From positions 2,301,501 to 2,365,500 of the forward strand of contig CM055871.1 of NCBI GenBank assembly GCA_029582165.1: 64,000 nucleotides of DNA, read 5' to 3'. The translations under genes were made by a program, and so were the position numbers. Position 1 is the stretch's first letter; the number at the start of each line of letters is the position of its first letter. A model generated the notes under the pieces. That model did not search any database and was not told where the DNA came from. It was given only the letters and a program-made list of their open reading frames with translations. Shown here piece after piece: positions 1-13,000 of the stretch. The stretch is from Portulaca oleracea (Eukaryota; Streptophyta; Magnoliopsida; Caryophyllales; Portulacaceae).

Positions 1-517
1 GACGTTTGATACCAATAAGATCCTCCTTGTTCTATCTATTTTTGACTCATCTTGGACTTCCATTTTTTGCACGTGGTCCATCAACAAAAATTTTCCCTAT
101 TTCTTTAACAATTTCATTGTTTTTTTTTTTGCTTATTGGGTATTTATTGAATTTTTGATCTAAATGTACCCACTGAAATTACTGGTCAGTCCAATTTTAC
201 TGTTTTAATGACTACATGGCAACAACGACGACAATCTACAATGTACGATGGTCGCATCATGAGTTCATGGCATTTAGGACGTTTGGGCTACGGTCATTCA
301 TGAGTTACTAAGTTTCTCCTTTTGCACAATTATAACAGTATTGGAATTAGATTCATCACTACTTAGACATTGGTGCTTAATTCTTACAGGCAAATAGTTC
401 TCTTTAATACAATGTCAAACGTAATTTGTGTCTTGATTGGGTTCTAGGAAACATAATTTGATAAAAGGTTGCTTTTGATTTGGTTTGATTTAAACTACTT
501 CTTGACTTCTAATGACA

Positions 518-722
518 GTGAACAACATCAAATATCAGTGAACAACATCGAATGAGCTAGTGAACAATATTAAATGAGTCAGTGAACAACAACTTTATTA
601 ACTTCTAATGCTAGTGAACAACTTCGAATAAGTCCGATGAGCCAATGAACAACATTGAATGAATCGATGAACAGCTTGTACAATGCTCAGTGAACAATTC
701 AATTCAAATTAGTGAACAACGA
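518..722. repeat. GTGAACAAC degenerate repeat cluster
   Basis: About eight spaced copies of a short motif close to AGTGAACAAC, separated by 15-30 bases of AT-rich DNA. The same motif recurs near 5030-5095 and inside the small palindromic elements at 7593-7702 and 22320-22437. The cluster may therefore be internal sequence of a dispersed MITE family rather than an ordinary tandem array. The motif density is seen directly; the link to the MITEs is inferred. Confidence 0.55.
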
Positions 723-803
723 AATGGGGAAGAATGACATTCCTTTACTCTATAATAAAAATGTGAAGGGCATTTTTGTTGTTTTGTTGCCTGCCTACTT
801 GTT

Positions 804-901
804 TGTGTTCACACACGAATTTACTATTTTACCCTTTGATATAATAATTAATTCGCAATTTGCCTTTAGCTTGTGTTCACACACGAATTTACTATTTTAC
901 C
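804..901. repeat. 30-bp direct repeat
   Basis: An exact 30-base sequence beginning TGTGTTCACACACG occurs at 804-833 and again at 872-901, 68 bases apart. No gene is evident here; the small open frame over it is unconvincing. Confidence 0.7.
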
Positions 902-944
902 ATCGAGTACAATAACTAGGCAATATAGGTCAATTGTATATCTG

Positions 945-1204
945 GTAGAGTAAACACGGCACGGGTGTATTTCGATTGCGGGTAAATTTTACTTTAAAAA
1001 ATGACTCGGGTGTATTTCAAATTCAAGTAAATATGGGTTAGATGTTTTTTGATAGTAAAAGTTTTTTTTAGGATAAATACAGGTCAGGTGTATTTTGGTT
1101 TCAGGTAAATTTTATTCTAAAAACATGATCCGAGTGTATTTCGGGTTTAGGTAAATACGATCGGGTGTACTTCAAATTCAAGTAAGTACAGGTCAGATGT
1201 TCTA
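945..1204. repeat. Degenerate GGGTGTATTTC/GGTAAAT repeats
   Basis: Roughly five or six imperfect units of the form CGGGTGTATTTC followed by GGGTAAAT, running up to the left target duplication of the next element. No coding signal is seen. Confidence 0.5.
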
Positions 1205-1499
1205 TAAATATAACAAAAAAGGTAAGGTAATTTCCATGTTTTGGAAATTACGGTAGTTACGGTAATTCCCACAATATCTACCGTACATTTGGCAAGATTT
1301 AATCTGATACGTCGGTTTATTTATTTCATTAAAAGTTAAATTTTAATTTTTGAAATTGTAGATACAATACATCATTAATTGAAAATAATTTTTTTTTCAA
1401 GTTCTGTTTGTTAACAGGTGAGAAATTTTCCACAACCCACAGCAGCTAGTGCACCACCATTTTTTCCGGCGAAAAGTTGCCGGAATTTCAACCGCCGCG

Positions 1500-2325
1500 G
1501 GTTGGACTCCGACGCAGGCCCACCAACGGCAATCACCCTCCACCGCTGACGACTGCCGGATAATTTTCCCCAACCCACAGCAGCGGATGCACCTCCATAT
1601 TTCCCGGCGAAAAGACGTCGGAATTTCAACCGCCCCGGGTGGATCCCGATGCCGGCCCACCAACGTATATCACCCTCCACCGCTGACGACTGCCGGAAAA
1701 CCTTCGTTGACGTCGGGAAGCCGTCTTCAGCGGTTGTGGTCCGTGGACGCAGGACACCGGAAATCGTGGAGGTAATTCCCAGTTTTAATAAGATATAAGT
1801 ATGTTTATGTTAGACAATAAATTGAATGAAATGCAAATGGCTTACTGGTTTGAGCCTTACAATACCTTGTTGGATGTCCCTGGTTCGAACCTTTTCTTGG
1901 ATGTCCCGGGGCGGTTGGACTCCGACGCAGGCCCACCAACGGCAATCACCCTCCACCGCTGACGACCGCCGGATAATTTTCCCCAACCCACAGCAGCGGA
2001 TGCACCTCCATATTTCCCGGCGAAAAGACGTCGGAATTTCAACCGCCCTGGGTGGATCCCGATGCCGGCCCACCAACGTATATCACCCTCCACCGCTGAC
2101 GACTGCCGGAAAACCTTCGTTGACGTCGGGAAGCCGTCTTCAGCGGTTGTGGTCCGTGGACGCAGGACACCGGAAATCGTGGAGGTAATTCCCAGTTTTA
2201 ATAAGATATAAGTATGTTTATGTTAGACAATAAATTGAATGAAATGCAAATGGCTTACTGGTTTGAGCCTTACAATACCTTGCTGGATGTCCCTGGTTCG
2301 AACCTTTTCTTGGATATGAAGGGGG
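1500..2325. repeat. 413-bp tandem duplication inside MULE
   Basis: Two head-to-tail copies of a 413-bp unit, 1500-1912 and about 1913-2315 (the match ends around 2315), differing at only a handful of positions. Each unit itself contains CCACCGCTGACGACTGCCGG twice or in near-identical form. The unit is GC-rich at its left and AT-rich at its right. Open frames over it on both strands are duplicated too, which explains the paired short ORFs; none looks like a gene. Confidence 0.85.
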
Positions 2326-2587
2326 AAATGTATTTCCCTTACTATTTTTGTTATTAAATTCTAACATTTTATGTTTATAAAAATTCAACTAATGTTTATC
2401 TTTTAGATATATTTGTAGGATTAGATTGTTCCTAATGCAACTAATGTTAATTTATCTTTTAGATTTACTTGTAGGATTAGATTGTACGTAATAGGATTTT
2501 GCGACTAATGTTTAGCTTTTGTTGTTTTATCCGATGTATAGCTATGAAAATAGCTCCCTAGTTTTTGCTATTTTTCCTACAATGGGG

Positions 2588-3110
2588 CTATGAATATAAA
2601 AAAAAATTAAATAAAATAATAGTAGTGTCTAACCTCATGTACAATGTGGCATCTTCATCACCTAGGACATGTGAATGTTGATCAACAAATCTTGTCACGA
2701 TCCAATAGTTTTTTTCTTTGATCCACTTAAGCCGAATTTCAGCTTCACAATTAAAACGAGTGATATCCTTCGCTTTTCTCATTCTCTAAGGGTTTTCCAA
2801 GGTGTTTTTCAAGCCGTTGACCTTCTTCAGAGCACTTAAAACAGGTAGAAGTCAGTGATTATCTCGTCTGCTTTGTCGTGTACCACCTTTTCAAACATTA
2901 AATTACTTTACTTTTGCATATAATTTGTAAAAATTATAGCATAATTCTAAAGTTTTGAACTAATGTTTTCCCATGTCCTCCTTGGTAAAATGCGACAAAG
3001 GCTTATCGGATGTTGTGGCAGGCTCCACAGCAAACATCGCTTGTATATCATTCAAATCTTCAATTAAAATACTAGTGTCATTCTCATCCATGTATTCTTG
3101 TTTAACACGT
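2588..3110 (-). pseudogene. FAR1-domain transposase fragment
   Basis: Read on the minus strand, 2588-2782 encodes a peptide with CEAEIRLKWIKEKNYW and VTRFVDQHSHVL. This matches the C-terminal half of the FAR1 zinc-cluster DNA-binding domain, ending in the expected His-x-His. Upstream at about 3098-2965 there is an acidic N-terminal stretch typical of FAR1/MURA-type transposases. Between them the frame is broken by stops, a frameshift near 2775 and probably an intron. No catalytic domain is present. It is a decayed transposase remnant and supports calling the surrounding element a MULE. Confidence 0.65.
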
Positions 3111-5009
3111 TAATGAATATAAATAAGTAATTCTATATTTTTAAACCTAGTATTTATGGAGATAGTAATAGGACAAGAAATTAAATTCATCTTACTTCAT
3201 TGCTATTATTCTTGCTTAACTCCTCCATTGAAGATTATAAGCTATGAAATTGATGAATAATTATGAAAAATTTATAAATTGTATCGTGGTTATACTTTGC
3301 AAACAGCACCCTCCATATCTATTTATAGATTATTACTATGGAATTTAGGTTTTACTTAAAATTTTAAAAAGTTTCTAACTCCATGTAATTTAAAAATTCA
3401 AAAATTCAAAATGTATCTATAAAAAAGAAAATCAAAATTGTGGCTATGGTTAATTTGCAAACAACACTCTCTATCTTTATTTATAAGTTAGTATCAAATT
3501 AAGGGTTTATTTAAATTTTAAAATACCCAACTTTTGAAAGAAAAATAATTTTCAAAATCTAAACTCCATCAAAACAATTTTTTAAACCTTAAAATTTTCT
3601 GGCTCTATAGACTTAAAAATACAACTCTTTCAAATTTCAAATCCATATAATTTACAATTTCAAAAGACATAATTTTCAAATTTAAAAGGAACAACATTTA
3701 TATTTTATTTCAACTTTTAAAATTAAAAAAAATAACCAACACATGCACCATGCCAGCGAATGTGTAAAGACTACAAAAATGTTGACGAATGAAAATTTTA
3801 TAATGTTGAGATTTGAACCCTAGCCCTCAACCATTTACTAACCTAGCCTTATCCATTCATCCAGGTATACTTTGCTCATCAAATTCTCCACTAAATATGT
3901 GTTATAAATAACCAACGCTTCTTCTCCATCCACGATGAGGCCCATGACTGTTACCCATTTTCATTTTTCCCGGCAACCTTCATGCAGCACGACCGACCAC
4001 CACAGACCGCCGACTATCCGGGCCGACTAAGCTTGGCAGTGACGAACTCGATATGCCCAAGAATACCACGCCAACCACAGTGACGTTCACCAACACCGGA
4101 GAATGGCGACGTTCATGAAAGCCTACCACAGTGACGTTCACCAATGCCGGAATGATGAACCGGGAAATTGGAAAGGCGTTCGGATAACTGGCGCCAACTG
4201 TAACGCACAAGGACAGTTACCACCGACCATCGACCTCCGGAAAACTGTCGTCCTTGGCCAACCATATAGTACGTCACCGATTCATTTAATTCTAACTTAC
4301 AGTGCCGGAGTTTTGGACTGACCAATTATTGACGGTTCTATCTCGATGGTGACTGCAACTCCGGCGACCTTCGCCGGGAATCGTGGAGCTTCGCCGGAAA
4401 TAATGGAGGTCACTCCTCACTGCTTTTAGTTGACAAATTTTGCATCACGTACTGTTTACCATGACATTGCAACCAAACATCCCCCTAAAAAAACATTTTT
4501 AAATTAATTATACCCAAATTTTCCAATTTAAAAATTTAAGATTTAATATTTTAAAAACTAAATAAAATCGACGTATAAAATTAGATCATGCCAAATGTAC
4601 GGTTAATATCGTGGGAATTACCGTAATAACCGTAATTCCCAAAAGCCGGAAATCGCTATACATGCTTCCTAAATATAATATTGCATAATAAATTGCATAA
4701 AATTATATTTTTATCCATTATTTTATATTAAAAAAATTTAAAATATGCTTAAGGGAAATGGTTGATTTGATTAAGGTATCATTTGTACTAATTGATACAA
4801 CTTATACATCTGAACTTCTTATAATTGATAATTAATATTTACTATTAAGAAAATAGTGTCAAAACTATTAAAAAATTCCAATTTAATAAAAGGTAAGACA
4901 CATAAATAATGCCTTGAGACAAAACTCATATCATTACTCGAACAATGGAGATTTGCCCGTGCATGGCACGAGCATTTGTACTAGTATTCTTACTATACAT
5001 GAAATGTAC

Positions 5010-5280
5010 AGCGAACAATGCAATTTACGTTAGTGAACAACGTATGGTGAACAATGAAGTTATACCTTATGAACAATCAAAATTTTTCTGAACAAAATCA
5101 TGGGCGATCAATGCTGATGGTAACCGCCTGCAACTGCGTAGACTGATCACACCATAGTTGACTTGATAACTTCTATGTAACTGCCATTGATAACTGCCAA
5201 TTTTTTTTACTGAAATTTAATAGAATTGTCACGTGGCTGCCATATCATCTCTTGGAGCACATGCTCAAGGAGCATACAAT
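5010..5280. repeat. MITE-like sequence with GAACAAC and GGAGCAC motifs
   Basis: Contains several GTGAACAA words (5030-5095) and, at about 5251-5272, a GGAGCACATGCTC word resembling the arms of the palindromic elements at 7593-7702 and 22320-22437. The left end is not defined. The rest of 4679-5880 is AT-rich with no gene I can support; 5345-5430 has a GGCAATTCGGGTT-type low-complexity stretch. Confidence 0.35.
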
Positions 5281-5883
5281 AATTTACACAGATATTGTCA
5301 ATGATCTGGTGGTAACAAATGTTTGCGACGTACATATGAATAAATGGTTTGACTAGAGGTGGCAATTCGGGTTTGAGCGAGTCGTTTCGGGTTGGACATT
5401 TTGGTCTTTTCGTTGTTTCCGGGTTAAAACGGGTTGTTTATACGTATACTATGACAATATTTAATTCACTTACTGTTGGTAATAAATTCGTTTGCAGTAA
5501 ATTCGCGCAACAAATGAGTATTTTTTTATTGTCATTGTTGGTAGGCAATTGTAAGTTAAATATTTGGTACGTTAGTAATTTATTAAAATGATATCTTTCA
5601 AATATTTTTTTTTATTATTCGTCTGTTAAATATGTTATTTGTAAGCCTCTTAAAATCCGCAACAGACCGTTGGCCATTGAGATGATCTTGAATCAAATTA
5701 AGTGTAGTTTTATGAATACTGGAAGGTAGACTTATTAAATATAAATATATGGATTTCTTAAAATTTAATATATAATCTATAGCTTCTTGAGGTTAAATTG
5801 AAAGATATCAAAAAATCTCATGCTTCTTCAATAGTATAACATTTTAATTCTAGTAAATTAAATGTTTGTCCTGATATTATATC

Positions 5884-6138
5884 TTATTCTTTGTTTATCT
5901 TAGTTGTAGATTGCATTATGTTTTTTGAAAAAGATTTATATATTTCAAATATTCTTTTTGCTAAGGATAAGATTTTTGTAGGAAAAAATAAACATTGTTG
6001 TTTATTATGAGTTAAGTATTTTATTAATCTCAATAATCCATCATCATCATATAATCCAACACCAATTTCAATTATAAATTCTTCTAAATTCATATTCAAG
6101 GTTCTTTTATATATTAAATTATAATGTTGTTTATTCAT
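5884..6138 (-). pseudogene. Short ORF after tRNA-Met primer site, pararetrovirus-like
   Basis: An 84-codon open frame on the minus strand begins 28 bases after a sequence identical to the usual plant retroelement primer-binding site for initiator tRNA-Met. The product is rich in Lys, Ile, Leu and Asn and I cannot match it to a named family from motifs. Its position right after the primer site and a promoter-like block resembles the first ORF of an endogenous pararetrovirus. A copia LTR element is the main alternative. No reverse transcriptase is visible to the left, so any element is truncated or decayed. Confidence 0.35.
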
Positions 6139-6165
6139 TTTATTGCTTTTTTGTTTGTCCTTTTG

Positions 6166-6177
6166 GCTCTGATACCA
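6166..6177 (-). other. Putative tRNA-Met primer-binding site
   Basis: The plus strand reads GCTCTGATACCA, the complement of TGGTATCAGAGC, the standard initiator tRNA-Met primer site of plant copia elements and caulimovirid-type pararetroviruses. The bases just upstream (minus strand) end in TGA rather than the CA expected at an LTR edge, which mildly favours a pararetrovirus. Confidence 0.6.
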
Positions 6178-6589
6178 TCAATCTCACTTTTTGTAGAAAA
6201 AAAGTTTAAAACTATTTCTTAGAGAGCAAATTGAAGTATTGACAAATTTAACAACTTTATCCTTAACGTGACTTCTTTAACGAGATTAATATTGGTACTT
6301 ACAGAATAAAATAAACTGAATCTATAAATTTCAGAATAAGTTTATACCTTTCTTCTTTTGAAATATGGAGAGTCTGGAAATCGTTAAGCCTACCGACACG
6401 CTTTCTCTTCAGGTCTTATTGGTCTTACTTCGGTTCTCTAACCTTACAATCTCTCAGAATTTGAAAGATATAAAAATATTAGAAATTTATAAGAACAGAC
6501 TTATTTTATTTCTGCTTTCCCAAATGGGAAGAACTTAGAACATTTTTACAAGATTCAAACTCTCAAACACAGAGGAACTCCATCAACTC

Positions 6590-6700
6590 TCTGCCCCTAG
6601 TTGCTTATTGCCTCCCTTATTTATAGATGGAGGGAGTTACAAAAACGTCACTGGCTGCGTAAACTTTTTACAAATTACATCATGCCTTACATCATTTTTT
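6590..6700 (-). promoter_or_regulatory. Pararetrovirus-like promoter, pointing left
   Basis: On the minus strand there is a TATAAATAAGGGAGG box (TATA at about 6618-6626), a TGACG core about 20 bases upstream (near 6644-6650), and two TGATGTAA words further upstream (6676-6695). TGACG-type as-1-like elements upstream of a TATA box, followed by a 440-nt leader to a tRNA-Met primer site, is the arrangement of caulimovirid promoters. This is sequence resemblance only. It lies about 330 bp upstream of the branching-enzyme start and faces away from it. Confidence 0.4.
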
Positions 6701-6879
6701 CAAAATATCTTCTTATAACTATTTCTTCTAATAATTCATTTATGTAGATATTGGATCAGAATATATTACAATCCAATACACCTGGAAGCAATATCTGCCC
6801 ATAATTTCTTCTAATGTATCCTTGTAAAAAAACCAAAAAAATAAAATAAAAAGTTTAAAAGCCTGGGCGGACGAAACCC

Positions 6880-7031
6880 CTGTCAAAATCTTAAACCTCT
6901 CTAAAACCCTCCTTCCCCTTATCCATCCATAATTCCATACTCCAAACTCCAAAGAGACATCACATCACAGGCAGCTTATTCTGCTCCCAAAACAAAGCCT
7001 GAGCATCCCAAAATTTTCTCTGAAACATAAC
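6880..7031 (+). promoter_or_regulatory. 5' leader of branching-enzyme gene
   Basis: A pyrimidine- and A-rich stretch (CTCTCTAAAACCCTCCTTCC and following) directly before the ATG at 7032, typical of a plant 5' UTR. The transcription start is not defined. An AT-rich run at 6830-6860 could include a weak TATA element. Confidence 0.4.
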
Positions 7032-10000
7032 ATGCTCTCCACCTTGGCAACATCACCTGTATGCCCTCAATTGTTGCTGAATCACCATTACTCCAATCTC
7101 CAATCTCCAAACAGACCTCTATTTCAAAGTGTCAAATCATCAAAGAAATGGAGATGCTCAGCCTCGAAGCAGCCCCATGACAAAAATCAGCTCCAAAAAT
7201 GGGAAAACCCATCGAAGAAAGACAAGAGGGCATCCCAAAATCCCGATCAACGAGTCGACCCGGTTGGGTTTCTCACTCGACTCGGCATCAACCACAGAGC
7301 TTTCGCTCAATTTCTTCGTGAAAGGTCGCTTTTTCTATTTTTGAATTTTCTGAAGTTTAATTTAGAGTTTATTTGGAGCTTTTGTTTAATGGGTTGGAAT
7401 GTTTGCAGGCATAAGGCTTTGAAGGACCTCAAAGATGAAATTTTTGATCGGTTTATGAACCTCAAAGAATTGGCTTCCGGGTAAGTTTTTGTTTTCTATC
7501 AGAATGTAATTTTTGTATTTCTTGGTTTCTCTGTAGTCCAAACAGTTGAGTATAGTCAGTCCTGGAGAATTTCTATACATTTTGTGCAATTTATTACATG
7601 CACTCGGAGCATGTGCTCCAAGTACTACAGTTGTTCACTATTATTATTATTATGATTGTTCACTGCAAATGTCATGGATCACATGCTACAAGTGCATGTA
7701 ATATATATTGATTATTTTGCTCCTGTTTGGCAAACAACTACTGTCGGCTGTTAGTTGTTTATATTAGCATTTTGGATTAGCTGTTTCACTGTGATGTTTC
7801 AAAGAAAGTGTTTGGTAAAATTTGTTGTTTTTATGATAAACTGCATACATACCCTTATCTACTGTCGTTTTCTTTTTGAGAAAATAATTACATTTATGTC
7901 AAAATATGCACATTAATTTCGTACAGAAAAACCCTTATTTAATTATTATAAATTCATCTTTTTCCAATTCACTTTGGCCCTGTTAGAGAAGTAAGAAACT
8001 ACTTACCTTACCTAGCTTTACTTACCTTACTCATACTACCTAAACATTTGTACTAACTTACTAAAAGTTGTAACATATATATTTAAAGATTTATATAGTT
8101 ATGTGATGTGACTGATGTGACTTACCTGACTTATACTACCTTATCTACCAATACTTACACAACCTTACTTACCTTCGCTACTTTACTTACTTACATCTTG
8201 CTTACCTCTTTAAAGAACAGTTCATGTGGTTCCTAAGTTTTGTTTTGATGATCTTTAGATATTTTAATTTAGTGTTCACGTTTCTTGGGGGCATAAAGTA
8301 TAAACTAAAATTTATATGAAACTTCAAATGGCTTGAAAGTTACATCAAATACAATTTGCATAAAACATAACACCAAATGTCAATACTAAACTTGCGATAG
8401 TGACTGTGGATTAATGGAAAAATTTCACGTAAAGGGAGGAGATGGAGAAAGGGGGACGAGGTGGAAAAAAAAAAAATTGTTTGACGTATGAATAATAGGA
8501 TACCAAACAACTTATTGGAAAAGTTGTTTACTAAACATGGAATTTGCGGTTTCTACTTGGTCAAAGCAGTTAATTGCTTTTAAAAAGCTCTTTTTTGCCC
8601 AAGAATTGTTTTACCAAGAACCCCCTTTGTGTTGCACTTGCTTTTTGCAGGTATGAATTGTTAGGCATCCATCGCCACCCACAACACCGTGAAGACTTCA
8701 TGGAATGGGCTCCAGGTATTTATATGATTTATTATTTTCAGTTGAATCCTTTTTTCAGTTGTTTATCACTTAAATTGCTTTCTTCATGTTGTAAAATTAT
8801 TTTTGTGAATATCAAGGTCAAGATCCTCATTTCTCGTACTGGTTCCTAATCATATGCGTTTGGGGGTGGGGAATATCTTAAATTCGTGATTTACTTTCCA
8901 TTAGAACCGGGAAAGAAAAAAAAAGTTCTCTTGGTTGTAGTGAGCTACCCCAGTTTACTGCTACGTACTTCTCAATCTCTTGCAAGTTTTACGTTGAGAC
9001 TTGAATTCTGTTTATGTAGATGTGGGACTGTTAGTTAGCGTAGTGATATATATGCATTTTCGCTCCCCAACCCCCTTCCTTTCTAAGCTTCTAATAATGC
9101 AGAAAAATATTGATTCTGGCATTTGTAATTGTACAAACATGTGAGCTCCACTTTCATGGATATCAAGCATTAATAAACTTTCATTCAGCATTTTGGGGTA
9201 TGCCTTGTCCCTTTGATGCTTTGTGAGAATTTGGAGAGTGCTTGTATTCATTTTATAGAAATATGATGTTTCCCATCAGTTTTGCGGTTATTGATTCATG
9301 GTGGGTTTTCATGATTTTGTTGATTCCTCTCGTTAGTTATCTTAAGGTGTGCTTCCCTTATTTGTGTTGGGTAAGACTGTCCTTATTGCTGATTCTGGCT
9401 GACTGGTGGATTAGGAATGTGCTTGTTCTGAGACGAAAGAGCCTCATCGCAAAGGATACAAAGTTAAGCAAATCATTGCTTTCAACCCTTGATAACTATG
9501 ATATGCTATGGGATTTGCTTTTGTGACCAGAAGTGCAATCTTGACCAAACCCATATATATATTGAATCCTTATTGACTACTTGACCAAACCCATATACCC
9601 TGTGACATCATCCACATAATTAAGCCCTTGCGTATAGTCTAGTTGAGGCCTCCTTTTGATGTGGTTAGTCTTCTCATGGCTATATCGCTCCCTATTTGTA
9701 ATTAAGATTGCTTCACCTTTCCTTTCCTTTTCTTTATTTTTCCATTTTTTGGCATACTTATTTCCTTTTTCTTCTTTGTGTCAAGAGCATCATATTGCTT
9801 GCGATGCACAATGTTGACAAAGTAATCCATAATATCTTCTTGAAAAATAATCTCAATTTGGACCCCCTCAGTATTATGCTAGAATAATAAGGATAGGGTC
9901 CACTTGCAGAGGGTTGAGGTTCTTGACTCCAAAGGGATCCCTTGTTGCAGGCGATGGGGTTCAAACCCTTGACCTCCTATGTAGAAGTTGAGTTTTCCAC

Positions 10001-13000
10001 TATTTGTTCAAGGATGTTTCCTCTGTGATCTCGGTTTATGGCGCTTTAACATTTGGGTCTTTTGTCTAGTTTAATGTTGGGGCTCCTTGGTTTCTCTTAT
10101 CTGTTTCAGTTTGTGACCCACATACTTTAGTTTAGCATTTTTCGCTATGCAAATTTTGATTATGTGCTTTTTTTCCCCTTTGATCTGAAAGTATTTGAGG
10201 CACATTGGACATATCGTACCGTGTATATGGTGAGCTGGATGAGCCAATACCTTCTGATGCTCTGATTTTGAAGAAAAGGGGGTGGTTGATGTTTGAGTCT
10301 CTTTTTAACGAGAAAAAGTTTTGTATTACTAAGATACTGGCGGATGTCGTGAATGGACAAACAAGGGCAATTTCAAACAACTTCAAGCGCTTAATGCCAG
10401 GATTGTTTTATTGGGTTATTACTATTACCAAAAGCCCTAATGATTGGGAAGAAGAAAGAATTCTAATTAGTTGGATTTTTACTTAGGAATGTGGAGGTTC
10501 AATATTTAGGTTTTGACAAGATTATTTGGCCATTTGTTTCATATGGTTCATTCTTTGAGAAAGGCCTCTGTAACATGCTTCCGCCTAGGTCAGTTAGTTC
10601 TAATTTTCCTTTTCAGGCCATTTGAAAGTCTGAAGCTCCACTTGACGATTGCTTCCTTACTTGGGCTGTTACTCAGGGTAAGATTCACATAGAGGACATG
10701 CTGTAGAGAAGAAATGCCAAATTAGCAAGTAGTTATCCTATATACCACGCCAAAGTGTAGAAGAATCAGCTCGCCACCTTTTTTGTACATTGCTAGTGGG
10801 TCTCATAACTACAGCATTTAGCTGTTGCTTCGATAGGGTTAGTTGGATCCTACCAACCTCAAAGACTTCTGCTTGGAGGAGAAGGTCAAAGAAGAGTTGG
10901 GTTCTGGAATTTGGAAGTTGGTTCCTTTAGCTACTTAGTGGTTTTCTTGGAAAAAGAGGAACCAATGAAGAAATATTGAGGAAAAAGATTAATCTTTTGC
11001 TTATTTCAGGCTATGTTTTTTGAAGTTGTATAGGCGGAGCCAAGTGCTCAGTTGTGTAACAAAGCTGTCGCATTTGGATTTGGTAAATAAAATCATTATT
11101 GAAAGTGTGAAGGCACGATTTCATTCTTTTCACACTCCTTTTGTATAGGGGTGACACCCCCTGGTGTCTTATTAACATAGTCATTGATTACTCATTCAGA
11201 AACACAAAAGAAAACCTATCAAGCCCTTAATGCCAACCATATCAACAAAAATTTCAGAAAAGACAACTTCTGTACCATGATTGAGATCTTGACTATTAAC
11301 CATACATAAACGTATAGTTTGAAGTTTTGAATAGGCATATCCTTGCCTAAGATCTAGACAATTTCTCTCCTTCCAATGCTCCAGTTCATCAAATAGCGGA
11401 TGACATCAACCCCCAACTCCTAGGATCAAAGTATTCGTCAATCTTTTTCTCCAAGCCACTAAAATATCTCTTATGGCTTAAGGTTGCACACTTGCACCAA
11501 ACTAACCCCAATCAATGAGAATGACAAATGACATAAAGTGGAGACACACCAACAAGACAAAAAGGTGATTTGCCCGCTCTTCCTCCTTGGGACAATGGCT
11601 ATGTGGCTGATTAAGAATGCTCTTAAGAGCAAGTTCTTGCGATAGGATGTGTTTCCATTTACAGGGAAGGACACTCTTGTTCAACCATTGGCTGCAATAT
11701 CTTCTACCACATCTTTCTTAGACAGGCATAGCATAGCTTTCTTGCCTTTTCCTTTTAGGGGTCTATTGCCCTCTGTAAACTAGAGTTGTGCTCCGCAAGG
11801 TTAGTGCTCTTCCACCACACATTTTTTCTATTCACATGTCTTGAAGTTTTGAACTGAGACCTACGGGGACAAGTGTCAAACCCATAGCTACCAGGAACAC
11901 TACATGTCCCTACAATCCACGTTCCGAGAGAAGTCAAAATTAGACTAAATTTGTGTCAAAATTAGCACATGGGAAATGTTCTTGGTAACTATGGTCAAAC
12001 CACTTGATTTGTCATTGATAGATAACACAACTCTTTTTATGTGGGAAATCCTTGAATTGTGTAGATGATATCCTACACTTTCTACAAGTTATTATGGTTT
12101 ATTGACTTAGAGTCTTGCTGTTTCTATTGCATTTCTTTTTTAACAAATTGCTAGTATTTGGTCAGGTGCCCGATATTGTGCTTTAGTTGGTGACTTCAAT
12201 GATTGGTCTCCTACGGAAAATTGTGCCAGAGAGGGTCATCTTGGCCATGATGATTATGGCTACTGGTTTATCATTCTTGATGATAGGTTGAGGGATGGTG
12301 AACAAGCTGATGATCTCTATTTCCAGCAATACAACTATGTAGATGACTACGATAAAGGAGATAATGGGCTCTCTGCTGAAGAAGTTTTTAAAAGGGCAAA
12401 TGATGAGTACTGGGAACCGGGGGAGGATCGATATCTTAAATCCCGGTATGAAGTAGCAGCCAAGTTATATGAACAGATATTTGGTCCTAATGGGCCACAA
12501 TCATTTGAGGAATTGGAGGAAATTCCAGATGCTGAAGAAAGATATAAGGCATACAGAGAACAACATAAAGATGAGCCTCCAGAAAATTTCCGTTTTGATG
12601 TGATTGATCAGGGAAAGGAATACGACGTCTACAATGTTGTGGATGATCCTATTTCACGTGAGAAATTCCGTAACAAGAAGCCTCCTCTTGCGTATTGGTT
12701 CGAAACAAGGAAAGGAAGAAAAGCATGGATGAAGAAGTACGCTCCTCGTCTTCCACATGGAAGCAAGTACAGGGTCTATTTCAACACTCCTAATGGACCA
12801 TTGGAGCGAGTTCCAGCCTGGGCTACCTACGTTCTTCCTGGTAAAGTACCTTTCCTGCCAGCTAGTTGAATGCAATTTACTCCTCTTTCCATGAGCTTTT
12901 CTAATTTCTCGTGTAAGTGCATGCAATTCTTTGCGTTAGTTTCATTCATATTTGTCTGTTTGCATAACCTTTAGCTACCAAACATTCATTATTTTGTTGA

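Larger units (their letters stand above)
1214..4669. mobile_element. Mutator-like DNA transposon (non-autonomous), 3456 bp
   Basis: The ends are imperfect inverted repeats of about 110 bp: the left copy around 1235-1330 (with GGTAATTCCCAC and CCGTACATTTGGCA) is found inverted around 4545-4655. Immediately outside both ends lies the same 9-base word TAAATATAA (1205-1213 and 4670-4678), the length expected of a Mutator target duplication. Inside are a FAR1-type transposase fragment on the minus strand and GC-rich blocks near 1440-2180 and 3980-4400 that contrast with the AT-rich surroundings. The extreme outer 20 bp of the two ends match weakly, so the termini could be off by some bases. Long TIRs, 9-bp duplication and FAR1 homology together favour the MULE superfamily. 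Confidence 0.75.

Noticed and set aside
518..722. GTGAACAAC cluster as a CRISPR-like or telomeric array
   Set aside because: Spacing and unit are irregular, the genome is plant nuclear, and the motif recurs in MITE-like elements.
1397..2188. Paired ORFs on both strands in 1.4-2.2 kb
   Set aside because: They repeat because of the 413-bp tandem duplication and overlap each other in GC-rich DNA; no recognisable product.
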